Part shown: positions 1-7,164 of the stretch, piece after piece
Layout of the letters: each line of letters begins with the position of its first letter
Position numbering within the stretch: the stretch's first letter is position 1
Notes under the pieces: model-generated
What the model was told of the DNA's origin: nothing
The model's input: only the letters and a program-made list of their open reading frames with translations
Databases searched by the model: none
Source of the DNA: an uncultured Acetatifactor sp.
GTDB taxonomy: Bacteria; Bacillota; Clostridia; Lachnospirales; Lachnospiraceae
Length of the DNA: 57,278 bases
Reading direction: 5' to 3'
Assembly (NCBI GenBank): GCA_910584865.1
Contig: CAJUCE010000033.1
Span: 1 to 57,278, forward strand
Made by a program: the position numbers and the translations under genes

Positions 1-2
1 AG

Positions 3-1004
3 CAGGCAAAGCGGGCGGAACGGCAACAGCAGGCAGAGTGGCAACAGCAGGCGGATATGGAAAAGCAGGCTGCGGCCAGCTTTTGGAAAAAGGCTTTCAG
101 AAAAAAGAGAACCAGGAGAAAGCTGGGGCCTGCCGTACCCTTTCAACCGGCAGAGAGGAAGCAGGACCAGTATCCTTATGCGCTGCATGATTTCAACTCT
201 CCCCTGTGGGAATCCTACAGAGGGGCATACGGAAATATAGAAGATTATCTTGTCATCCTGATGGGAGAGAGGGAGAAAGCGCCGGAGACTTTTAAGCTGT
301 GCCGCCTGGAAAACGTGCCGAAAACAAACTATGAACTTGCCTTTGACAATCTCTGTGAGAACCTGTGGCATCAGATGAGCTTTTATCCGGCTGCCTGGCT
401 GGCACTGCCCTATCTGGCCAGGCTTATGGAGGGATGGGAAAGGGAGAAGGATTTGGAATGGGTGTTCCGGGGCATCATGGCAGCGGGAAGCTTTCTGGCC
501 ACGGATGTATACGGGGACAGGCCGGACGAGGAGGACATCTATGAAAGTTACCGGAACGCAGGCTTGCGGATTTGCGCCGTGACCATTGATTTCCTGGCGG
601 GGAACCTGGACTGTGTTCGGGAGAAGGCGGTTCAGCGGAGACGGGAGTTTGCCATGGCTGTCACGGCGATTCTCGGGGAACAGAAGCTTGCCTATATGCT
701 TTCCCTTTCCGGATTTAATTCATACTATATTGTCTGTCCTGAATGCGAAAACTGCGATGAGGACATGGAAGTGGGCTACTTTGAACCTTCGGAGCGGATG
801 AAAAGGGCAAAGGCGCCTTCCGGGAAATGGGACGGCAGAAGTCTGGAGGATGTAAGGCTGTGGCTGCCAAATCTGTTCAAGCTTCTGGAGGACGAGGAAG
901 GAGAAGAGCTCCTGGCCTATTATTTCGGCACCTATGTATGCCCGGAATGCGGGAAGAAGACGCCCGTGCTGACAGGGATGGAAGGGTATTATCTGGGGGA
1001 ATAG
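3..1004 (+). CDS. Zinc-ribbon protein, HEAT-like immunity type (5' end outside window)
   Basis: The frame is open from the window edge. An ATG lies at 57 but has no ribosome binding site, and the codons before it encode a Gln/Glu/Lys/Arg-rich, coiled-coil-like stretch, so the true start is probably upstream. The body (about residues 60-200 from the ATG) contains a segment around SFYPAAWLALPYLARLMEG that resembles HEAT-like proteins often annotated as toxin immunity proteins. Two Cys pairs follow: CPECENC near residue 227 and CPECG near residue 297, likely one split zinc ribbon. There is no membrane segment. Function is unknown; an immunity or adaptor role is inference only. A terminator-like hairpin follows the stop. 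Confidence 0.6.
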   Translation, partial: QAKRAERQQQAEWQQQADMEKQAAASFWKKAFRKKRTRRKLGPAVPFQPAERKQDQYPYALHDFNSPLWESYRGAYGNIEDYLVILMGEREKAPETFKLCRLENVPKTNYELAFDNLCENLWHQMSFYPAAWLALPYLARLMEGWEREKDLEWVFRGIMAAGSFLATDVYGDRPDEEDIYESYRNAGLRICAVTIDFLAGNLDCVREKAVQRRREFAMAVTAILGEQKLAYMLSLSGFNSYYIVCPECENCDEDMEVGYFEPSERMKRAKAPSGKWDGRSLEDVRLWLPNLFKLLEDEEGEELLAYYFGTYVCPECGKKTPVLTGMEGYYLGE

Positions 1005-1042
1005 ACGGCGAAGGCAAATTCCTAAGACTATAGGCTCTCGGA

Positions 1043-1069
1043 ATTTTCTGGCAGAAAATGACATTTTTT
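1043..1069 (+). terminator. Hairpin plus T-run after the zinc-ribbon gene
   Basis: ATTTTCTG and CAGAAAAT form a perfect 8-bp inverted repeat with almost no loop, followed by GACATTTTTTG. It sits 39 bases after the stop of the upstream gene and fits a short intrinsic terminator, although the stem is AT-rich. Confidence 0.45.
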
Positions 1070-1203
1070 GATCCGGGGGTTCCTTAAAAGGCGGGGGAAT
1101 TTACTTTGATTTATCAGTTTTGACTCATCACTGGTCACATACGTGTCCCAAACGCCGTTCTTATTCCCCGGATCATTAGCTGCCGGCTTTAGCAGATATT
1201 ATG

Positions 1204-1232
1204 TTTGCTCTCTTCAGAATGAATGATATAAT
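1204..1232 (+). promoter_or_regulatory. Candidate extended -10 promoter
   Basis: A perfect TATAAT at 1227-1232 preceded by TGA (extended -10), with a weak -35 TTTGCT at 1204-1209 and a 17-bp spacer. It lies in the 563-bp gap between the zinc-ribbon gene and the YdcF-like gene. If used, it would give a leader of more than 300 nt. Apart from this, the terminator and the next promoter, I see no coding signal in 1005-1567. Confidence 0.4.
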
Positions 1233-1363
1233 AGAGAGTAGGGTGCGGGCTGTAAAATCAGGATGGCTGTTTCCGCTCCGGCGAACGGAAGCAGCAGAAT
1301 AAATCACAAAAAAGTATTTTACATTCTGTCATGTTACGAAATTGTCATGGAAATGTCACCGAA

Positions 1364-1392
1364 TTGTAAGGCTTTCGGTCATAATATATGAT
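1364..1392 (+). promoter_or_regulatory. Candidate sigma-A promoter of the YdcF-like gene
   Basis: TTGTAA at 1364-1369, a 17-bp spacer and TATGAT at 1387-1392. The gene starts at 1568, so the leader would be about 170 nt. Confidence 0.45.
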
Positions 1393-1567
1393 AGAATTGT
1401 GATCATAGGGTTCACGAAGCGGTTCCTATGATGAAATGAGTGCTGATGAAGAGAACATGCCTGATGGCATGTGGCGTATGGCAGCCACGCGGGACATGGC
1501 ATATGTAAAAGATAATGCTGACAGAGGGATGTTTGCAAAAGGTGCAGGCGCAGGGAGGCAGTAGACT

Positions 1568-2584
1568 ATGTGGCAGATTGTTTTGATTTTATTTGTGGTG
1601 TCTTTTTGTTTTTTCGCAGGTGTTATGGTGCGGGAGCCCAGGACGCTGTGGAGCGGTATTTCTTTTTTCTGGATGATGATTTGTCTGGCCGTTCTTCTGC
1701 TTTTCCTTTTGGCGGGCTATTTGGAATGGATGGCATCTCATACAGTTCTGAGATGGGTTCTCATCATATTGCTGATGTTTGCGCTGCTGTGCGTGGCTTT
1801 GCTTCCCTTCGCCCTGATTATCACGTTCTTCGCAGAGGGGCTTAAGGTCATCCGGCGTGAGGGCATGAAGCCGGCGAATATGCTGTCCATAGCGTTCTCT
1901 GTGATGCTGTTCGTCTATCTGACCGTTTGGCCTGCCATGGGCCGCCTGGGGAGGAGCCTGTTGGGGACAAGGCTGTATATCCTGATCAGCCTGTTGGCTT
2001 TTTACTGCCTGTCCCTGTTGGCTGTCTACTCCCTTTCCGCCGTGCTCAACCTGATTCATCTGAAAAAGAAGCGGAGGGCGGATTACATCATCGTCCTGGG
2101 GGCGGGCCTGATTGGCGCGAGGGTGACGCCGCTGCTGGCGGCCCGGATCGATAAAGGGATAGAACTGCTCGCCCGCAATCCCGGAGCGGTGCTGATCCTG
2201 TCCGGCGGCCAGGGGCCCGGGGAGGATCTGGCGGAGGGCAGGGCCATGGCGGACTACGCCGTCCAGAGGGGCGTGGATCCCGAGAAAATCATGGTGGAGG
2301 ATAAGTCCGGATCTACGGAGGAGAACCTGAGGTTTTCAAGGGAGCTGATGAGCGGGGAGAAACCCAGGGTCATCCTGGTCACCACAGCCTATCATGTATT
2401 TCGGGCCCTGCTCCTGGCCAGGCAGCAGGGGATGAAATGCGTGGGCTTTGGGGCGAAGACCAGATGGTATTTTACATTGAACGCGCTGCTTCGGGAATTT
2501 GCGGGGTATCTGAGCCTGACGTGGAAAAGGCATGTCATTGTGGCTGTTCTGACAGCCGGGACCGTGGCCATGATATTCCATTGA
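1568..2584 (+). CDS. YdcF/SanA/ElyC-family membrane protein (DUF218)
   Basis: A 338-aa protein. The first 165 residues hold about five hydrophobic membrane segments. The rest is a DUF218 domain: YIIVLGAGL near residue 174, LILSGGQGPGED near 217, then a conserved STEEN region and VTTAYHVFRA near 275. Family members are membrane-anchored enzymes with a Rossmann-like DUF218 fold, implicated in envelope metabolism (ElyC, SanA), but the reaction is unclear. The ATG follows an AGGGAGG ribosome binding site. It lies 38 bp ahead of the acetyltransferase/kinase fusion and may be co-transcribed with it. The family call is solid; substrate and role are unknown. Confidence 0.88.
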   Translation: MWQIVLILFVVSFCFFAGVMVREPRTLWSGISFFWMMICLAVLLLFLLAGYLEWMASHTVLRWVLIILLMFALLCVALLPFALIITFFAEGLKVIRREGMKPANMLSIAFSVMLFVYLTVWPAMGRLGRSLLGTRLYILISLLAFYCLSLLAVYSLSAVLNLIHLKKKRRADYIIVLGAGLIGARVTPLLAARIDKGIELLARNPGAVLILSGGQGPGEDLAEGRAMADYAVQRGVDPEKIMVEDKSGSTEENLRFSRELMSGEKPRVILVTTAYHVFRALLLARQQGMKCVGFGAKTRWYFTLNALLREFAGYLSLTWKRHVIVAVLTAGTVAMIFH

Positions 2585-2622
2585 GAATCCATGGCGTAAA
2601 GCCACAGGAACGGAGGAAGTAA

Positions 2623-4284
2623 ATGTTAAATATCAGTATCAGGAATGAAATACCTGCGGATTACCGTATTGTAGAGGAGTTGACAAGAGAGGCGTTCTGG
2701 GGAAATATGAATCACCCCACCTGCGACGGAGAGCATCTGTTGGTGCACAAATTGAGAAAGCTTCCCTCTTTTGTGCCCGAGCTGGATTTTGTTGCGGAAG
2801 CGGAGGGCAAAATTGTAGGCCATGTCATTTACAGCCTGGCGAAGGTGATAACGCCGGACGGCCGGGAGACAGAAGTTCTGAACTTTGGCCCGCTCAGCGT
2901 CTGTCCGGGCTATAAGAGAATGGGAGTGGGTTCGGCTCTGATGCATCGCTCCATTGAAGAGGCGGCGAGACTGGGATACCGCGCGATCATTATCTACGGG
3001 CATCCCGATTACTACCCGAGATTCGGGTTCAGGAGAGCGAAGCACTATGGGATAGTGTCTGCCGACGGGGACAGCTGGGACTCGTTGATGGCAATGGAAC
3101 TGTACGACGGCGCTTTGGATGGGATTACCGGCCGGTATATCGAAGACGAAGTCTATGACGTCGATCCGGAGGAAATGGCTGAATTTGAGAAAACCTTTCC
3201 TTTCAAAGAACCGGTGCAGCTTCCCCCTGTCAATCTGCTGACTGACCATCTTCCCCAACGGGCAAAACGGGCATTTGCGGAGCATGGGATCAAGTTCGTA
3301 TCCCAGCTGCAGCGGTTCAGCGGTGCGGAATTACTTAAATGGGACGGGATGGACGAGCAGCTTCTGGTGAAGATCAACGGGATACTGTCACAGTTGGGGC
3401 AGCCCGGTAAGCTGCTGCCTTCCTCCTATATTCTGCAGCTTACGGAACTGGGAGTGCGGAATCCAATCTGTTCGTTGATTCGGTCAAAAGCCGGAGTCTC
3501 TGTGTATCGGGTGGAATCGGAAGGGAGAAAGCTGATTCTGAAGGTTTTTGAGAGCCGGGAAGATGCACGGGAAATAGAGAATTACCTGACGCTGTCAAAG
3601 CTTGGGGTACAGACTTTGCCTCTGTTGGGCTACACCCAAAACGCAATCCTGTTGCCGGATGTAGAGGCAGACGGCGAATACAGGCTTGGGAAAGAAAGCG
3701 ATCTGAGCGATCCTAAGATAGCGGGAGCCATTGCCGGATGGTACAAGATACTTCACAAAAAGGGACGTATCTATCTTTCCGGCAGCAGGGTTTCCATGTA
3801 TGACGAATCAGATATGCTCACTTTAGAAAATATGCGCTTAATAGCGGAAAAGACCGGTACCGGGGGAGATATGCTCTGGCAGGCAGTCGCGGAGAATTAC
3901 GGCATAATCCGAAGCCGAATTGATGCGCTGCCCCGGACGCTTGCATACAACGATTTTTACTGGACGAATCTGATCGTATCGAAAGATAATGAGAGAGCGT
4001 TCCTGTTTGATTACAATTTGTTGGGCAAAGGCACTGCATATGGAGATATCCGCAATGTGACAAGTTCGCTTTCCCCTGAAGCGGCCAAAGCCTTCCTGCA
4101 GGGGTACGGCGATGATGTGGAGGAGGAGCAGAAAAAAGCAGATGCCTTTATTGCGCCTCTGGTCACGCTGGTAAGTGCCTGTGAGTGTGCCGTTTTCCCG
4201 TCGTGGGCAAAGGCGGCGCTGGAAGAATTGAAAAACGGCGATATTTTGAGGCATTTAGAAGAATGGCTGGAACAGGCTGTTTAA
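2623..4284 (+). CDS. GNAT acetyltransferase - helical hairpin - aminoglycoside-phosphotransferase-like fusion
   Basis: A 553-aa protein with three visible parts. Residues 1-165 are a GNAT N-acetyltransferase: VCPGYKRMGVGSALM is the acetyl-CoA loop and YYPRFGFRRA the typical C-terminal turn. Residues about 200-265 look like an RNA polymerase alpha C-terminal or helix-hairpin-helix domain (HGIKFVSQLQRFSGAELLKW). Residues about 270-553 look like an APH/choline-kinase fold, with a Lys in KLILKVFES, a catalytic-loop-like YNDFYWTNLI near 446 and an FDYN metal motif near 462. The usual catalytic-loop HxD reads YND here, so activity is uncertain. It could modify a small molecule such as an antibiotic. 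Start: ATG after GGAGG. Confidence 0.8.
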   Translation: MLNISIRNEIPADYRIVEELTREAFWGNMNHPTCDGEHLLVHKLRKLPSFVPELDFVAEAEGKIVGHVIYSLAKVITPDGRETEVLNFGPLSVCPGYKRMGVGSALMHRSIEEAARLGYRAIIIYGHPDYYPRFGFRRAKHYGIVSADGDSWDSLMAMELYDGALDGITGRYIEDEVYDVDPEEMAEFEKTFPFKEPVQLPPVNLLTDHLPQRAKRAFAEHGIKFVSQLQRFSGAELLKWDGMDEQLLVKINGILSQLGQPGKLLPSSYILQLTELGVRNPICSLIRSKAGVSVYRVESEGRKLILKVFESREDAREIENYLTLSKLGVQTLPLLGYTQNAILLPDVEADGEYRLGKESDLSDPKIAGAIAGWYKILHKKGRIYLSGSRVSMYDESDMLTLENMRLIAEKTGTGGDMLWQAVAENYGIIRSRIDALPRTLAYNDFYWTNLIVSKDNERAFLFDYNLLGKGTAYGDIRNVTSSLSPEAAKAFLQGYGDDVEEEQKKADAFIAPLVTLVSACECAVFPSWAKAALEELKNGDILRHLEEWLEQAV

Positions 4285-4293
4285 TATATCATA

Positions 4294-4407
4294 GGATCCG
4301 TCTGGTGCACGGAGGGCGTGGAGGACCGGCAGCTGCAGGAGCTCTATGTGCGGCTGATGGATGAGGCTGCATGGAAGGAATGGAAGCGTGAGAATGGGTT
4401 TGCTTAG
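4294..4407 (+). pseudogene. C-terminal gene fragment of unknown family
   Basis: An open frame of 37 codons begins directly after a TAA and ends at TAG. It contains the coding-like sequence LQELYVRLMDEAAWKEWKRE but has no start codon or ribosome binding site. It looks like the 3' stump of a deleted gene. I do not recognise the family. Confidence 0.35.
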
Positions 4408-4421
4408 CCGAAAAGATTCCA

Positions 4422-4450
4422 TTGACTTTTGGCCTGTTGGGACATAAACT
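4422..4450 (+). promoter_or_regulatory. Sigma-A promoter of the two-component operon
   Basis: TTGACT at 4422-4427, a 17-bp spacer and TAAACT at 4445-4450, 37 bp before the response regulator ATG. This argues against the upstream TTG at 4422 being a start codon. Confidence 0.65.
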
Positions 4451-4487
4451 GAACGGGCGGCATTTGAATAACAAGGAAGCAAGATAC

Positions 4488-5165
4488 ATGGAACAATTAT
4501 TGATAGTGGAAGATGATATAGGCTTGAATCAGGGGTTGAGCAAGGCGATGAAAACAGATGGCCGGCAGATTATTTCCTGCAAGGATTTGAGAACGGCGAG
4601 GGAACAGCTCCTTTGCGGCCGTGTGTCTTTAATCTTGTTAGATATCAGCCTGCCTGACGGCAGCGGGCTTGACCTGCTGCGGGAAATCAAGGAAAAGACA
4701 CCGGATATTCCGGTGATTCTGCTGACCGCCAACGATACGGATATGGATATTGTAGATGGACTGGAACAGGGCGCCGATGATTATATTACCAAGCCATTTT
4801 CTCTTTCGGTTTTACGTGCAAGGGTGAATACCCAGCTGCGGAAGCAAATGTCCATTCCTAAAAATATACCAATTCATATCGATCATTTTTGCTTTGACTT
4901 TGAGTCCATGGCCTTTTGCGTGGGGAACGCCAGGGTTGAATTGAGCAAAACGGAACAAAGACTGCTGCATTTGCTTGTTGAAAACCGTGGCCGGACGATG
5001 ACCCGGGGAGAGCTTGCAGACCGAATTTGGACAGACGGCCCGGAATATGTGGATGAAAACGCCCTTTCTGTTGCGGTTAAGCGTCTGCGGGATAAGCTTT
5101 GCGCACAGGAGTATATCAAAACTGTTTATGGAATCGGTTATACCTGGGTAAAAAAAGATGGATGA
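4488..5165 (+). CDS. OmpR/PhoB-family response regulator
   Basis: A 225-aa DNA-binding response regulator. The receiver domain spans residues 1-115: acidic pair EDD near 8-10, phospho-acceptor Asp in LLDISLPDGSG near 51, conserved Thr in LLTAND and Lys in ITKPF. The winged-helix domain follows (residues about 130-222, with RLRDKL and VYGIGYTW). I chose the ATG at 4488 because an AAGGAAG site lies 9 bp upstream; the longer frame would overlap the promoter. The stop overlaps the histidine kinase start by 8 bp, so the two are translationally coupled. By context it probably controls the ABC transporter at 6437-9810. Confidence 0.93.
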   Translation: MEQLLIVEDDIGLNQGLSKAMKTDGRQIISCKDLRTAREQLLCGRVSLILLDISLPDGSGLDLLREIKEKTPDIPVILLTANDTDMDIVDGLEQGADDYITKPFSLSVLRARVNTQLRKQMSIPKNIPIHIDHFCFDFESMAFCVGNARVELSKTEQRLLHLLVENRGRTMTRGELADRIWTDGPEYVDENALSVAVKRLRDKLCAQEYIKTVYGIGYTWVKKDG

Positions 5166-6135
5166 AACTGGAATTATTGTCATATTGCTTTGTTTTCTGA
5201 CGGCAGCCGTCATTGTATTATGGACTCGAAAGAAAGCCGGAAAAACCATGGATGCAATCGAAGGGATGTTGGATGCCGCAATGGATGGCTCTTTTTCCGA
5301 AACCACTTTTGATGAAAGTAAGCTGTCTGCACTGGAAACAAAATTTGCGCACTATCTTTCCGCGGCAGAGATTTCTTCTCGAAATGCGGCCTGGGAAAAA
5401 GACAGAATGAAGTCCCTGATTGCGGATATTTCCCATCAGACAAAGACGCCGATTGCAAACCTACTACTATATAGTGAGCTTCTGATGGAAGAGGTGATTT
5501 CCATGGAAGAGTTAATTTCCATGGAAGAAGTAATGTCCACGAAAGAAAATCTTCTGGCATCGATGAAAGCCAATGTGGATGCGCTGTATAAGCAGTCTGA
5601 AAAACTGCGTTTTTTGATTGACTCTCTTGTAAAACTCTCCCGACTGGAGAACGGAATTATTTCCCTTTCACCCAGGCGCACACCGTTGCAGCCGCTGCTC
5701 CAGGGCATTGCTGAACAATATACGGCAAAAGCCGCGGAAAAAGGATTATCCCTGCATCTGCATAACACAGACATTTATGCGGTCTTTGACTCCAAATGGA
5801 CAGCAGAAGCACTGGCTAATATTGTCGACAATGCGGTCAAATATACGGAGCATGGAACAATAACCATTTCTGCTGTCAGTTATGAAATGTTTGTAAGGAT
5901 TGATATATCGGATACCGGTGCAGGCATCCCTGAAAGTGAGCAGTCAAGGATATTTGCCCGCTTTTATCGTTCCGGGACCTCGCAGGAACAGGAAGGCGTG
6001 GGAATCGGGCTGTATTTGGCGCGTCAAATCATATCCGATGAGGGCGGCTATATCAAGGTTATTTCCGTTCCCGGAAAAGGAAGCACTTTTTCCGTATTCC
6101 TGCCGAAGGAACAGCAATTCTTTCAAAACCGTTAG
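5158..6135 (+). CDS. Sensor histidine kinase, small sensor domain
   Basis: A 325-aa kinase with a single N-terminal membrane segment (residues about 4-20) and almost no extracytoplasmic sensor, like kinases that sense through a partner ABC transporter. The H-box is DISHQTKTPIANL near residue 90, the N-box is ANIVDNAVKYT near 222, followed by DTGAGIPE and GVGIGLYLARQ ATP-lid motifs. Between the H-box and the next helix sits a near-tandem duplication of about six residues (ISMEEL, ISMEEV) absent from typical kinases. It is coupled to the response regulator by an 8-bp overlap and ends at a strong terminator. Confidence 0.93.
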   Translation: MDETGIIVILLCFLTAAVIVLWTRKKAGKTMDAIEGMLDAAMDGSFSETTFDESKLSALETKFAHYLSAAEISSRNAAWEKDRMKSLIADISHQTKTPIANLLLYSELLMEEVISMEELISMEEVMSTKENLLASMKANVDALYKQSEKLRFLIDSLVKLSRLENGIISLSPRRTPLQPLLQGIAEQYTAKAAEKGLSLHLHNTDIYAVFDSKWTAEALANIVDNAVKYTEHGTITISAVSYEMFVRIDISDTGAGIPESEQSRIFARFYRSGTSQEQEGVGIGLYLARQIISDEGGYIKVISVPGKGSTFSVFLPKEQQFFQNR

Positions 6136-6179
6136 AATTTATTTCCCGGGGAAAGAATTTGGAAAGATTTTTATGAGAT

Positions 6180-6228
6180 AATCTGTATGTATCAAAGGAT
6201 GATTTCTTTGCATGCATACAGATTTTTC
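6180..6228 (+). terminator. Intrinsic terminator after the histidine kinase
   Basis: AATCTGTATG at 6180-6189 pairs perfectly with CATACAGATT at 6215-6224, and the stem can extend about three more pairs. TTTTCTC follows. It separates the regulatory genes from the transporter genes. Confidence 0.75.
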
Positions 6229-6235
6229 TCATTAC

Positions 6236-6422
6236 AGGACAGTCCGCCGCCAGACGGACATGAAATCAGTAAGGAGCTGAAGGTACTATTTTATCTTGTA
6301 GGATAGTCCGTTACCAGACGGATGTGGAATCAGTAAGGGGCTGAAGGCGCTGTTTTACCTTGTAGGACAATCCGCCTCCAGGCGAGCATGGAATCAGTAA
6401 GGTGCCGAAGGCACTGTTTTAC
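6236..6422 (+). repeat. Three tandem 64-bp leader repeats
   Basis: Units start at 6236, 6300 and 6364. The first two are exactly 64 bp and the third runs into the ribosome binding site of the ABC ATPase. Each begins AGGAYARTCCG, has a small internal inverted repeat (GTCCG/CGGAC in unit 1, TCCG/CGGA in unit 2, CGCCT/GGCG in unit 3), and shares GAATCAGTAAGG and a GAAGG...CTRTTTTA 3' block. The paired arms change together, which points to a conserved hairpin rather than simple sequence conservation. Confidence 0.85.
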
Positions 6423-6436
6423 GGAGGGACTTGTTT

Positions 6437-7108
6437 ATGGAAATATTACAGGCAAAAGGCCTGAAAAAGATTTATGGCTCCGGCAGCAATGCGGTTCATG
6501 CACTGGACGGAGTTGATTTAAGTGTGGAGAAAGGCGAATTTGTGGCGGTTGTCGGCACATCCGGTTCCGGGAAATCCACGCTGCTGCATATGCTTGGCGG
6601 CTTGGACCGCCCTACGGACGGTACTGTCATGGTTGACGGGCAGGACATTTTTTCCTTAAAGGAGGAAGCCCTGACTATTTTCCGCCGCAGAAAAATCGGC
6701 TTTGTGTTTCAGGCGTACAATCTTGTCCCGGTGCTGAATGTGTATGAGAACATTGTTCTTCCCATTGAACTGGACGGCGGCGGGGCAAAGAAGGAATTTG
6801 TACAGAAAATCGTTCAGACGCTTGGACTGGAGGAACGCCTGGACGCCCTGCCGGGTCAGCTTTCCGGCGGTCAGCAGCAGCGTGTGGCAATCGCCCGTGC
6901 ACTGGCGGCAGCTCCGGCTATCATTCTCGCGGACGAACCCACGGGCAATCTGGACTCCGGAACCAGCCAGGATGTGCTGAGTCTTTTAAAAGTTACCAGT
7001 CAGAAGTTCGTCCAGACAATCGTAATGATAACGCACAACGAAGAAATCGCGCAGATGGCAGACCGCATTATCCGCATCGAAGACGGGCGGATTGTTTCTC
7101 GGGACTGA
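6437..7108 (+). CDS. ABC transporter ATP-binding protein, MacB/LolD type
   Basis: A 223-aa nucleotide-binding subunit with Walker A GTSGSGKST (near residue 40), Q-loop VFQAYNL, ABC signature LSGGQQQR, Walker B IILADEPTG and an H-loop in MITHNEE. This is the type that pairs with FtsX-like permeases in lipoprotein, macrolide or antimicrobial-peptide systems. The frame opens at TTG 6431, but the GGAGGG site fits the ATG at 6437 better. It follows the 64-bp repeats directly and is followed by the permease gene. Regulation by the upstream two-component system is inferred from context. Confidence 0.94.
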   Translation: MEILQAKGLKKIYGSGSNAVHALDGVDLSVEKGEFVAVVGTSGSGKSTLLHMLGGLDRPTDGTVMVDGQDIFSLKEEALTIFRRRKIGFVFQAYNLVPVLNVYENIVLPIELDGGGAKKEFVQKIVQTLGLEERLDALPGQLSGGQQQRVAIARALAAAPAIILADEPTGNLDSGTSQDVLSLLKVTSQKFVQTIVMITHNEEIAQMADRIIRIEDGRIVSRD

Positions 7109-7164
7109 CGACTGCGGCGGCATGGAATTTGGTATGCGCGCCGAAGCGCGCCAGGGGTATAAAG

